Below are positions 11,657 through 19,481 of a stretch of 52,041 bases of DNA, piece after piece. This DNA is from Bacteroidota bacterium. GTDB taxonomy: Bacteria > Bacteroidota > Bacteroidia > Chitinophagales > Chitinophagaceae. The notes beneath the pieces were generated by a model. It saw only the letters and a list, made by a program, of their open reading frames with translations. It was not told the DNA's origin and made no database searches. Position numbers and translations under genes: made by a program. The DNA is taken from the NCBI GenBank assembly GCA_013286485.1, contig JABDFN010000002.1:1062-53102 (forward strand), given 5' to 3'. The first letter of the stretch is position 1; each line of letters opens with the position of its first letter.

Positions 11657-12088
11657 GAAACTATTTTTATTGAACCCATGAGCCTCCAGAAACTCATCAT
11701 ATTCCTGGGTAAATGCTTTTTTCTTATGGTGCTCTTCCTGCCCATTAATATATTTTCGCACTGTTTCTATTGCCGATTGACTCACGGATAGTGCTATATA
11801 ATCATCCTGCCACTCAAATTTTTGTTTGATAATATTTTGTTTGTTGACCCAAAAAGAAGATTCTCCTTTGATCAACATTGCTGTCTTTGCAATGGTTTGC
11901 TCAATACCAAGTGATACTAATATGTGTATATGGTCTTCAACACAATTTAAACAGTCAATAAATATTTCTTTTTGAATGCTATTGTCTTTAATGTGGGTTA
12001 ATAATAGTGGTTTTAATTCTTTAGAAATGATAGGAGCTCTGTTTTTAGTAGACCAAATGAAATGTATCATTACTTTAATGAATGGCAT
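11651..12088 (-). CDS. REP-associated tyrosine transposase (IS200-like TnpA)
   Basis: A 145-residue single-domain Y1 transposase of the HUH endonuclease superfamily. The HUH motif is in CVEDHIHILVSL and the nucleophilic tyrosine is most likely that of VRKYINGQEEHHKKK. The N-terminus MPFIKVMIHFIWSTKNRAPII is typical of IS200/RAYT proteins. Enzymes of this family cut and rejoin single-stranded DNA at hairpins. There is no TnpB gene, and hairpin repeats of one family lie on both sides, which favours a RAYT over a plain IS200. The start ATG lies 4 nt from the repeat array and the TAA stop lies inside a repeat. The ORF appears intact. Confidence 0.88.
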   Translation of the reverse strand: MPFIKVMIHFIWSTKNRAPIISKELKPLLLTHIKDNSIQKEIFIDCLNCVEDHIHILVSLGIEQTIAKTAMLIKGESSFWVNKQNIIKQKFEWQDDYIALSVSQSAIETVRKYINGQEEHHKKKAFTQEYDEFLEAHGFNKNSFS

Positions 12089-12092
12089 ATGT

Positions 12093-12310
12093 TGAAATTG
12101 TTTTGGCTAAAGCCAGCTGTTATTATTTATTATTCCCCGACCTAAAGGTCAGGGCAATTATTTATTTGAAATTGTTTTGGCTAAAGCCAACCGTTATTAT
12201 TTATTATTCCCCGACCTAAAGGTCAGGGCAATTATTTATTTGAAATTGTTTTGGCTAAAGCCAACCGTTATTATTTATTGTTCCCCGACCTAAAGGCCGG
12301 GGCAACTAAA
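12093..12310 (+). repeat. tandem array of three 74-bp REP units
   Basis: Units begin at 12093, 12167 and 12241, exactly 74 bp apart and nearly identical; the third is cut short near 12310. Each holds a short hairpin GGCT-aa-AGCC and, about 25 bp later, a GC-rich hairpin CCCCGACCT-aa-AGGTCAGGG. The sixth base pair of the larger stem is a C.A mismatch in units 1 and 2; unit 3 reads AGGCCGGGG instead. The spacer between hairpins is AT-rich. Confidence 0.92.
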
Positions 12311-12330
12311 ATCGTTACTTATTTACAATA

Positions 12331-12386
12331 GCCCTGACCTTTAGGTCGGGGATTTGATTATTAACTAAGCCGGCTTTAGCCAAAAC
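12331..12386 (-). repeat. inverted REP unit abutting the E1 gene
   Basis: The larger hairpin reads CCCTGACCT-tt-AGGTCGGGG (12333-12352) and the small one GGCTTTAGCC (12371-12380). It is in opposite orientation to the 74-bp array, forming a tail-to-tail pair with it. It ends 5 nt from the stop codon of the dehydrogenase gene. Confidence 0.8.
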
Positions 12387-14365
12387 TAATATTGCAATAA
12401 TTTTTTTATACACTCATCCAACCTGCTTTTTGCTAAAAAATTCTGCTCCAGCTCAATAGCAAATGGTACCGGCGTGTCAAGGCTGGCGCAGCGTAGCACC
12501 GGTGCATCGAGGTTTTGAAAACAATATTCTGTTATCCAAGCGCTTATTTCTCCGCCTATGCCGCCTGTCAGTATATCTTCGTGCAGCACTACTACTTTAC
12601 CCGTGCGCTCTACGGATGCACGAATAGCATCATAATCGAGCGGTAACAATGTGCGCAAATCGAGAATATCGAAAGAGATATTTGTATGTTCACGTGCATA
12701 GTCTGCAGCCCAATGCACGCCAGCACCATAAGTGATGATGCTGATATCGGTTCCCTGTTGAACAGTTCTTGCTTTACCAATTTCTATAGTATAATAATCA
12801 TCCGGAACCTGCCCGCTGATGGCGCGGTACAATGCTTTATGCTCGAAGAACATAACAGGGTTCGGGTCTTCGATCGCAGCTATCATCAATCCTTTTGCAT
12901 CTTCAGGTGTAGAAGGGTATACTACTTTTAGCCCGGGTGTATGCACAAACCATGCTTCATTACTTTGTGAATGGAAGGGACCCGCACCTACACCACCGCC
13001 TGTGGGCATGCGTATAACCACATCTGCATTTTGTCCCCAGCGGTAATAAATTTTTGCAAGGTTATTTATGATCTGGTTAAAGCCCACAGTTACAAAATCG
13101 GCAAACTGCATTTCCATCATGCTCTTGTAACCTTTTATGCTCAGCCCCAATGCGGCCCCTACTATGGCGCTTTCGCAGAGCGGTGTATTGCGTACACGCT
13201 CTTTACCGAACTCCTTTACGAAACCTTCTGTTACTTTAAACGCACCACCGTATTCTGCAATGTCTTGTCCCATCAGCACGAGGTTGCTATATTTTTTCAT
13301 GCACATGTGCAATCCATCGCTGATAGCCTGTATAAATTTCTTTTCTGTTGTTGTGGTATTTGAGGGTGACTTGGGTGTATGCATATTGGGCGCATATACA
13401 TCCTGCAATTCTTCTGCAGTATCGGGTTTTACAGGTGCTGCTGCAAAACCAATGGCTAAACCTTCTTCTATTTCTTTTTGTATGGCTCCGCGCACCTGGT
13501 CTCTTTTTTGCTCAGAGAGTACAAGTTTCTTTACCAGGAATTGTTCATAATTCGTCACCGGGTCTTTTTGCGCCCATTCTTCAAACAATTCTTTAGGCAC
13601 ATATTTTACGCCGCTGGCTTCTTCATGTCCGCGCATGCGAAAGGTCATACACTCTACCAGTATAGGCTTTTGCTCTTCTATGCAATATTTTCTCGCTTCA
13701 CTAATTGTCTTATATACTTCCAGTACATTATTGCCATCTATGGTTATACCCTTCATACCATAACCCGCCGCGCGATCTGCTAAATGCTTTACAACAAATT
13801 GTTCATTTACAGGCGTGCTCAGGCCATAGCCATTATTCTCTATTAAAAATATTACAGGCAGCTCCCATACCGCAGCAACATTCAGCGCTTCATGAAAATC
13901 TCCTTCGCTTGTGCCACCGTCACCACTAAATGCAAGTGATACTTTTTTTTCTTTTTTTAGTTTATGCGCCAGTGCTATACCATCTGCTATTGCCAACTGA
14001 GGACCAAGGTGAGATATCATACCGCAGATATGATATTCATTAGCTCCAAAGTGAAAAGAGCGTTCGCGTCCCTTGCTAAAACCTTCCTTTCGCCCTTGCC
14101 ATTGCAGGAACAATTTGTCAAAAGGCATATGCCTTGCGGTGAATACACCGAGGTTGCGGTGCAAGGGCATAATATATTCATCCTTGTCAAGCGCCATAGT
14201 AACGCCAACTGCTATAGCTTCCTGACCGATACCACTGAACCATTTACTAATGCGCCCCTGCCTGAGCAGTACCAGCATCTTCTCCTCGATCATACGGGGA
14301 CGAAGCAGTTCTTTATATATGTTTAAGAGCAGTTCATCATTATAACCACTCATATTGAATTGCAT
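12386..14365 (-). CDS. 2-oxoacid dehydrogenase E1, fused alpha and beta subunits
   Basis: Thiamine-diphosphate-dependent E1 that decarboxylates a 2-oxoacid and passes the acyl group to lipoyl-E2. Residues about 1-320 are the alpha subunit, with the ThDP motif GDG (148-150)...NN (177-178) in LAFSGDGGTSEGDFHEALN and IENNGYGLST. From about residue 342 the beta subunit follows (MGQDIAEYGGAFKVTEGF, RMPTGGGVGAGPFHSQS). The two are joined by a short Pro/Thr-rich linker. Fused E1 chains are common in Bacteroidota and usually annotated as branched-chain or pyruvate dehydrogenase; the substrate cannot be read from sequence, though branched-chain 2-oxoacids are the likelier. No E2 or E3 gene is nearby. 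A second ATG 12 bp inside is possible. Confidence 0.92.
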   Translation of the reverse strand: MQFNMSGYNDELLLNIYKELLRPRMIEEKMLVLLRQGRISKWFSGIGQEAIAVGVTMALDKDEYIMPLHRNLGVFTARHMPFDKLFLQWQGRKEGFSKGRERSFHFGANEYHICGMISHLGPQLAIADGIALAHKLKKEKKVSLAFSGDGGTSEGDFHEALNVAAVWELPVIFLIENNGYGLSTPVNEQFVVKHLADRAAGYGMKGITIDGNNVLEVYKTISEARKYCIEEQKPILVECMTFRMRGHEEASGVKYVPKELFEEWAQKDPVTNYEQFLVKKLVLSEQKRDQVRGAIQKEIEEGLAIGFAAAPVKPDTAEELQDVYAPNMHTPKSPSNTTTTEKKFIQAISDGLHMCMKKYSNLVLMGQDIAEYGGAFKVTEGFVKEFGKERVRNTPLCESAIVGAALGLSIKGYKSMMEMQFADFVTVGFNQIINNLAKIYYRWGQNADVVIRMPTGGGVGAGPFHSQSNEAWFVHTPGLKVVYPSTPEDAKGLMIAAIEDPNPVMFFEHKALYRAISGQVPDDYYTIEIGKARTVQQGTDISIITYGAGVHWAADYAREHTNISFDILDLRTLLPLDYDAIRASVERTGKVVVLHEDILTGGIGGEISAWITEYCFQNLDAPVLRCASLDTPVPFAIELEQNFLAKSRLDECIKKLLQY

Positions 14366-14370
14366 AGGGA

Positions 14371-14378
14371 CAAAAATA
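14371..14378 (-). promoter_or_regulatory. -7 box (TATTTTTG) of the E1 gene
   Basis: A full TAnnTTTG match on the minus strand 5 nt before the ATG. No -33 TTG is visible upstream. Confidence 0.4.
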
Positions 14379-14731
14379 GTTGATTGGGTTAATTAAGTTG
14401 AATGGTTGATATGTTGAGTAAGTTAATGTGTTTAAGATGGGATTTTGCCTTAATCCGTCTGACCGCACCCAGCGGTACTGACGGGTGCATGTTTTCACAA
14501 CTTCCGCTTTGCTTCCGCTACAAAAATAATTAATATGGTTGACTGTGGCTACTTTGAGGTGTTATCTTCCGCTTCTCGGAGAAAAAGCGGAAGTAGGAAA
14601 AGGATGTGGAAACGAGTAAGAAAGGATAAAAAAGATGATAAATTAAATAATTAAGCATAAGTGATAGTTTGTATCACAAAGGTACTATGACGGGATACCC
14701 TCAAACAAATATTTGTTATCAGATGTGTATA
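14379..14731. other. 353-bp non-coding stretch with clustered hairpins
   Basis: No convincing ORF or RNA gene was seen. The left half has GCACCC...GGGTGC (14465-14488), a repeated CTTCCGCT (14500-14519) and a 9-bp hairpin CTTCCGCTT...AAGCGGAAG (14566-14593). The right side, to the stop of the minus-strand gene at 14732, is plain AT-rich sequence. Confidence 0.6.
14566..14593. repeat. palindrome CTTCCGCTT-N10-AAGCGGAAG
   Basis: A perfect 9-bp stem with a 10-nt loop. The arm CTTCCGCTT also occurs at 14500-14508, so the cluster can fold in more than one way. No T-tract follows on either strand, which argues against a simple terminator. Confidence 0.55.
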
Positions 14732-15691
14732 TCATTCCTGATATGCGATACCGAACTTTTTCCAGGTTTGGGTGCTTTTGTACAAAGGTTCCATGATACT
14801 GTTGGCCTGGGAATTACCACCACCTCCGCCACCATGCATGCCCCCGCCTCTCATTCCGCCACCACCACCGCCCATGCGCATACCGCCGCCACCTCCGCCA
14901 AAGCCCATTCCACTACCCCTCATATTACCACCACCTCCGCCACCGCGGTTACCACCACCAGTATTTCCCCCGGCAGGCCTTTTTATTCCTACTGTTTCGA
15001 AACATACGCTCAATGCTTTACCCCTGTCTGCTTTATTTATCTGCGCATGAGAATAAAAAGACCGAAAAGGAATTTTTGCTTCCCATATCAATTCATTCAT
15101 AGAATCGATACCTACGCGTAGCACAATGCCACAGGAATCTTTTTCCATAACTGAAAATTGCCGGTTACAACTTTTAAAACCCTGCAATGTATATGCGTTG
15201 GCATCTGCTACAGCGGTCTTCACCCTTTCTTCGAGCATCATGCGTCTTTTGTCTTGTGTATTGGAAGCGTTTTGCCCCGGTTGCCATTGGCTGCGTTGCT
15301 GTTGCTGATCATCGCCGGTACGAAAAGAGTTCCTATTCTCATTTTTAAGCGGGTAATGAATAGCTATATTTTTGTCTTTGCCACCGGTATTATCTATCCA
15401 TACAGTAAATCCCTGCCTGAGTATTTTAAGTTGTGTAGCGGGATCGCCTGTTTCTACAGTCACGTACAAATTATCTTTATCGTTAGACACTGCATAGCCC
15501 AGCATTGCCTTATCGTCATAATTCGGATATGGCGAAGGCCAGTCGTTATTTTCCGCATCTATAACAATAGGCTGCACCTGCCATACGCCGGGTTCGCCTT
15601 TAGAGCGTGAATGCTTAGATGAAGAGCAGGAAGTAATACAACAAGCAGAAATGATGACCGCAAGGGTAATGTGTTTTTTGATGCTGAGCAT
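14732..15691 (-). CDS. lipoprotein with CBM9-like domain and Gly-rich tail
   Basis: A 319-residue predicted lipoprotein with lipobox ITSC (MLSIKKHITLAVIISACCITSC). Residues about 35-105 (VIDAENNDWPSPYPNYDD, NLYVTVETGDPATQLKILRQGFTVWID) look like a CBM9/DOMON-type beta-sandwich. A Gln-rich segment follows, then a region with ELIWEAKIPFRSF. From about residue 240 it has a roughly 60-residue Gly/Met/Arg low-complexity tail (GGGGGGM-type units) before a short end MEPLYKSTQTWKKFGIAYQE. The matching Pro-rich ORF on the other strand (14772-15050) is its shadow. The function is unknown; a sugar- or surface-binding role is only suggested by the fold. Confidence 0.72.
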   Translation of the reverse strand: MLSIKKHITLAVIISACCITSCSSSKHSRSKGEPGVWQVQPIVIDAENNDWPSPYPNYDDKAMLGYAVSNDKDNLYVTVETGDPATQLKILRQGFTVWIDNTGGKDKNIAIHYPLKNENRNSFRTGDDQQQQRSQWQPGQNASNTQDKRRMMLEERVKTAVADANAYTLQGFKSCNRQFSVMEKDSCGIVLRVGIDSMNELIWEAKIPFRSFYSHAQINKADRGKALSVCFETVGIKRPAGGNTGGGNRGGGGGGNMRGSGMGFGGGGGGMRMGGGGGGMRGGGMHGGGGGGNSQANSIMEPLYKSTQTWKKFGIAYQE

Positions 15692-15754
15692 ATAGAAAAC
15701 CGATTGAAAAAGAAATGGTTGGACAAAATTGCCAAAGCGAAGTTTAATGAAATA

Positions 15755-15792
15755 CGCGAGAAAGAAAAATCCTCCCGGCTGAACCGGGAGGA
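15755..15792 (-). terminator. intrinsic terminator after the lipocalin-like gene
   Basis: TCCTCCCGG-ttcag-CCGGGAGGA hairpin (9-bp stem, 15770-15792), followed on the minus strand by TTTTTCTTTCTC. It lies 19 nt past the stop of the gene at 15812. Confidence 0.85.
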
Positions 15793-15811
15793 CCTACAAC
15801 AAAAAAATTAT

Positions 15812-16231
15812 TTATTTAGTTCCGTAATACCATTGTTTCTTACCATTAGAGGTATCCATTAATTGTATCACATGTGCTGTCAATGAATCTATATGTAACC
15901 CACTAGGGCTAGATCCCGATTTGATATCTGTAATTACCACGTAGGTGCTGGAAGCAGTATAAGTGAAACTGCCAGTATCTGAAAATGTAGAGGTAACAAC
16001 AGCATGGTACCCTGTCATATTCGAGTTGAAGGTGATAGCACCTGTAGCTGTCATCCATTCACTCGCTTCCGGGATACCGTCATTATTACTGTCTGTTGCT
16101 ATTTTGGTCAATGTCCAGGTTCCCAAAAGCTGAGAGTTGGTAGTAGAAGAAGAACTGCTTTTACTACAGGCAGAAAAAAACAGCGCACCCAATATGCACA
16201 AGCATAGTAGAGATTTCATATCTTTTTTCAT
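15812..16231 (-). CDS. lipocalin-like lipoprotein
   Basis: The ORF track starts at a TTG (16273); the ATG at 16231 (MKKDMKSLLCLCILGALFFSAC) gives a proper lipobox, FSAC, and was chosen; a second ATG 12 bp inside is also possible. The mature protein starts with a Ser-rich linker (SKSSSSSTTNS) and continues with LLGTWTLTKI, a hallmark of lipocalin-like domains in Bacteroidota, then beta-strands such as GAITFNSNMTGY and YVVITDI. At 139 residues it is the normal size for this group. The ligand is unknown. Confidence 0.75.
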   Translation of the reverse strand: MKKDMKSLLCLCILGALFFSACSKSSSSSTTNSQLLGTWTLTKIATDSNNDGIPEASEWMTATGAITFNSNMTGYHAVVTSTFSDTGSFTYTASSTYVVITDIKSGSSPSGLHIDSLTAHVIQLMDTSNGKKQWYYGTK

Positions 16232-16369
16232 ATACAAGATTGTTTTGTGTAAGTATAAAAGTATAAAAAACAATTATAATATACAATGGTACTGATTTTG
16301 TGTAATTAATCCCGAGCATATCATTTATGCAGTTGTAATCCACATTTTTCTCTAAAAAAAAGAGCCTAG

Positions 16370-16399
16370 TTGTTAGTCGGTTTTTCTTTCTTAACTTTG
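16370..16399 (+). promoter_or_regulatory. pyrG promoter (TTG-N19-TAACTTTG)
   Basis: TTG at 16370-16372 and TAACTTTG at 16392-16399 match the Bacteroidota -33/-7 consensus with a 19-nt spacer. Transcription would begin near 16404, giving a leader of about 70 nt. Confidence 0.65.
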
Positions 16400-16402
16400 T
16401 AT

Positions 16403-16455
16403 GACCGCAACAGCATCCCCAATTCTTTATTGTTAATAAGTGCTGCGCACCGGTC
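16403..16455 (+). promoter_or_regulatory. structured pyrG leader
   Basis: The leader can fold into one stacked hairpin: GACCG (16403-16407) with CGGTC (16451-16455), CAGCA (16411-16415) with TGCTG (16441-16445), and TTATT (16427-16431) with AATAA (16435-16439). The base stem begins almost exactly at the predicted transcription start. Any regulatory role is inferred. Confidence 0.4.
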
Positions 16456-16471
16456 TTAAAAACAGGGCGTT

Positions 16472-18136
16472 ATGAGTAAGTATATTTTTGTAACCGGTGG
16501 CGTTACTTCATCCTTGGGAAAAGGAATTATCGCAGCATCTCTTGCCAAATTGCTACAGGCAAGGGGCTATACAACTACGATACAAAAATTTGACCCATAC
16601 ATTAATGTTGACCCGGGAACACTGAATCCCTATGAACATGGCGAATGCTATGTAACAGAAGACGGTGCAGAAACGGATCTTGACCTGGGGCATTATGAGC
16701 GCTACCTGAATACATTTACATCGCAGGCAAACAATGTAACCACCGGACGCATTTATGATTATGTAATAAAGAAAGAACGTGAAGGCGCTTTTTTAGGAAA
16801 GACAGTGCAGGTGATACCACATATTACCGATGAAATAAAGCGCCGCATCATGCTGCTGGGGCAGGATGAGAAATATGATATTATTATTACCGAGCTGGGC
16901 GGAACAGTAGGTGATATAGAATCGTTGCCCTATATAGAAGCGGTGCGTCAGCTGAAATGGGAAATGGGTGATGAGAATTGCCTGGTGGTACATCTTACAC
17001 TGATCCCGTATCTGAAAGCTGCAAAGGAATTAAAAACAAAACCCACACAACACTCTGTAAAAATGATGAGTGAGAACGGGCTGAACCCGGATGTGCTGGT
17101 ATGCCGTACTGAGGAACCTTTATATAAAGACCTGAAAAGAAAGATAGCGCTGTTTTGCAACGTAACGGAAGATGCAGTAATAGAGGCAATGGATGCTGAT
17201 ACTATTTACAGTGTGCCACTGGAGATGATGCGTGAAAAGCTGGACCAGATATGCCTGCAAAAATTACACTTGCCATTAGGTACTAATCCTGACCTGCAAA
17301 TGGGTAAATGGAAAGAGTTTTTAAATAAACTTCGCTACCCGAAATCGAAGGTTGTAGTAGGGCTGATAGGTAAATATGTAGAATTGCAGGATGCTTATAA
17401 ATCTATACTGGAAGCGTTGATACACGCCGGTGCTATCAATGAATGTAAAGTAGAAGTACGCAACATACACTCAGAATTTCTGACACGTGAGAATGCAGTA
17501 GAAAAGTTGCATAACCTGGATGCCATATTAGTGGCGCCCGGATTTGGCAGCCGCGGACTGGAAGGAAAGATAGAAGCCATACGTTTTGCAAGAGAAAACA
17601 AACTTCCGTTTTTTGGTATATGCCTAGGTATGCAAATGGCTTGTGTAGAATTTGCCAGAAATGTTTTAGGGCTTACCAAAGCGCATTCTACAGAAATGGA
17701 TCCGGACCCTGAACAGGGTGTGATAGCTATGATGGAAGAACAGAAAGGCATCACACAAAAAGGCGGCACTATGCGTTTAGGTGCCTATGATTGTGAACTG
17801 AAAAGCGATTCTAAAACAGCGGGCATATATGGCAAAACACATATCTCCGAACGCCATCGTCACCGCTATGAATTTAATAATGAATACCTGGATGCCTTTG
17901 AAAAAGCAGGTATGAGGCCTGTGGGTAAAAATCCTAAAACAGGATTAGCGGAGATAGTAGAAATTGATACCCACCCATTTTATATTGGCGTACAATTTCA
18001 CCCGGAATATAAGAGCACGGTAGAAAATCCACACCCGTTATTTGTGGCTTTTGTAAAAGCAGCCAAAGAGCTGGGGGAGCGCCGCAGTGCACATAGTAAC
18101 CTGATAAGCCAGTTGGCTAATTCGTCCATGCACTAA
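16472..18136 (+). CDS. pyrG: CTP synthase
   Basis: Converts UTP to CTP using ATP and glutamine, the last step of pyrimidine nucleotide synthesis. The N-terminal synthase part has the P-loop SSLGKGIIAAS (residues 13-23) and the family motif DPYINVDPGTLNPYEHGE. The C-terminal glutaminase part has the nucleophile Cys384 in FFGICLGMQMA and the His/Glu pair in QFHPEYKS. Its 554 residues are slightly more than usual because of a short C-terminal extension. The gene has its own promoter and structured leader, and converges on ubiX. Confidence 0.98.
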   Translation: MSKYIFVTGGVTSSLGKGIIAASLAKLLQARGYTTTIQKFDPYINVDPGTLNPYEHGECYVTEDGAETDLDLGHYERYLNTFTSQANNVTTGRIYDYVIKKEREGAFLGKTVQVIPHITDEIKRRIMLLGQDEKYDIIITELGGTVGDIESLPYIEAVRQLKWEMGDENCLVVHLTLIPYLKAAKELKTKPTQHSVKMMSENGLNPDVLVCRTEEPLYKDLKRKIALFCNVTEDAVIEAMDADTIYSVPLEMMREKLDQICLQKLHLPLGTNPDLQMGKWKEFLNKLRYPKSKVVVGLIGKYVELQDAYKSILEALIHAGAINECKVEVRNIHSEFLTRENAVEKLHNLDAILVAPGFGSRGLEGKIEAIRFARENKLPFFGICLGMQMACVEFARNVLGLTKAHSTEMDPDPEQGVIAMMEEQKGITQKGGTMRLGAYDCELKSDSKTAGIYGKTHISERHRHRYEFNNEYLDAFEKAGMRPVGKNPKTGLAEIVEIDTHPFYIGVQFHPEYKSTVENPHPLFVAFVKAAKELGERRSAHSNLISQLANSSMH

Positions 18137-18176
18137 TTCAGCGATTTGATAATGTTAATTGATTTGGGTTGTTACC

Positions 18177-18212
18177 CAGGAGATTTCTCCTCGTTTCACT
18201 CGTCGAAATGAC
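18177..18212. repeat. possible dispersed palindromic fragment
   Basis: GGAGATTTCTCC (18179-18190) is a short palindrome, and ATTTC (18183-18187) can also pair with GAAAT (18205-18209). It resembles the small 'gatttctcc...gaaatgac' intergenic repeats found in many bacteria. Only one copy is in this window, so the repeat status cannot be shown here. Confidence 0.3.
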
Positions 18213-18220
18213 ATCATTAA

Positions 18221-18775
18221 TTATTCCTGCCATTTGTAGCCATCCACTTTCAGATCGCATAACTGCAACACACGGTGTATGACTGTATATGCAACCTCTT
18301 CTATTGTTTTGGGCTGGCTGTAAAAAGATGGTGTGGCCGGGCAAATAATACCTCCCGCTTCTGTAACGGCAGTCATGTTTTTTAAGTGAATCAAATTATA
18401 AGGAGTTTCGCGAACCACGCATATAAGTTTCCTTCTTTCTTTGAGCATTACATCTGCAGCCCGTGTTATCAGGTCGTTACTAATGCCATTAGCTATTCTG
18501 CCTAATGTGCCCATACTACAAGGACAAATAATAAGCGCACCATAAGTAGAACTACCCGATGCAAATGGTGCCATAAAATCATTCTTATCCCAAACTTTAA
18601 AAGGATATTTCTTATAATCTTTATTACCCAGTTCGTGTTCCCATACCGTAAAAGCATTATCGCTCCATACCAGGCTTACTTCATTTACCTGGTCATGTAA
18701 TTGCTGTAATTTTTCGAGCAATACCTTAGCGTATACCGCCCCGCTTGCCCCTGAAATGGCTACGGCTATCTTCAT
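18221..18775 (-). CDS. ubiX: flavin prenyltransferase UbiX
   Basis: Makes prenylated FMN, the cofactor of UbiD-type decarboxylases. The 184-residue length is normal. The N-terminal FMN-binding loop reads KIAVAISGASGAVYAKVLL; APFASGSS and CPCSMGTLGRIANGISNDLITRAADV are the standard family blocks, followed by LICVVRETPYNLIHLKNM and a CPATPSFY segment. No ubiD gene is next to it. It is divergent from the thioredoxin-like gene; a TAGCTTTG box lies 33 nt before the ATG. Confidence 0.95.
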   Translation of the reverse strand: MKIAVAISGASGAVYAKVLLEKLQQLHDQVNEVSLVWSDNAFTVWEHELGNKDYKKYPFKVWDKNDFMAPFASGSSTYGALIICPCSMGTLGRIANGISNDLITRAADVMLKERRKLICVVRETPYNLIHLKNMTAVTEAGGIICPATPSFYSQPKTIEEVAYTVIHRVLQLCDLKVDGYKWQE

Positions 18776-18808
18776 GTATGTAAAATGTTAATACTTAGGG
18801 ATAATAAA

Positions 18809-18816
18809 CAAAGCTA
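18809..18816 (-). promoter_or_regulatory. -7 box (TAGCTTTG) of ubiX
   Basis: Full TAnnTTTG match on the minus strand, 33 nt before the ubiX ATG, giving a leader of about 25 nt. Confidence 0.4.
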
Positions 18817-18855
18817 CATGGAATAATTGTAAATTCGTTCTTCAAAACCAATGGA

Positions 18856-19467
18856 ATGAAACAGTTGTTACTTATAGTTGTTGCTTGTTTATTATTGAAC
18901 CCGATGCTTTATGCGGGAGATAAAAATAAAAAACTCACTTCTCAGAAAACAGAAGAAGAACAGGCAGACAATAAAGAAATTCATTGGCTGAGCTGGGATG
19001 AAGTGCAGGTGAAAATGAAGCATATACCCAAGAAAGTATGGGTGGACGTATATACAGACTGGTGTGGTTGGTGCAAAAGAATGGATGCTACTACTTTCAA
19101 GAACCCAGACCTGATAAAATACATGAACCAAAAATTCTACGCTGTACGGTTCAACGCTGAAAAAGATGACCATATTTTATTTTTGGGCAAACAATATGAT
19201 ATAGTGCCACAAACCAAAACCAGCCAACTGGCCATAGACCTGATGCATGGGCAACTCTCTTACCCTACCGGAATATTTATGGAAGAAGGATTTCAGAATC
19301 CGCAACCTGTGCCGGGATACCACCCCACACAGGAAATGGAAATGATATTGAAGTATTTGGGTGAGAATACATATAAGACAACCAAGTTTGAAGATTACCA
19401 GAAAACTTTTAAGTCTAACTGGAAAGAAAGTGCAACACCGCCTGCTCCGCCGATGCAAGGGCATTAG
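18856..19467 (+). CDS. exported thioredoxin-family protein
   Basis: A 203-residue protein with a signal peptide (MKQLLLIVVACLLLNPMLYAG) and a thioredoxin fold. The active site is CGWC in WVDVYTDWCGWCKRMDATTF, a pattern typical of DUF255/thioredoxin_7-like domains of Bacteroidota rather than classical thioredoxin. Conserved features follow: FKNPDLIKYMNQKFYAVRFNAE and a cis-Pro-like region, LSYPTGIFM. It probably works in the periplasm as a disulfide reductase or isomerase. An intrinsic terminator follows the stop at once. Confidence 0.85.
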   Translation: MKQLLLIVVACLLLNPMLYAGDKNKKLTSQKTEEEQADNKEIHWLSWDEVQVKMKHIPKKVWVDVYTDWCGWCKRMDATTFKNPDLIKYMNQKFYAVRFNAEKDDHILFLGKQYDIVPQTKTSQLAIDLMHGQLSYPTGIFMEEGFQNPQPVPGYHPTQEMEMILKYLGENTYKTTKFEDYQKTFKSNWKESATPPAPPMQGH

Positions 19468-19481
19468 TAACCTCTCCTCAA

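Noticed and set aside
11651-12088. Complete IS200/IS605 element with TnpB
   Set aside because: Only a TnpA-like gene is present and there is no TnpB frame; the flanking DNA is REP units rather than an IS end pair.
12093-12386. Repeat array that could be a CRISPR
   Set aside because: The units are 74-bp tandem copies with no unique spacers, no cas genes are present, and the hairpin layout matches the neighbouring RAYT.
14772-15050. Proline-rich plus-strand ORF (PPPPPPM-like)
   Set aside because: It is the reverse strand of the glycine-rich tail of the lipoprotein at 14732-15691.
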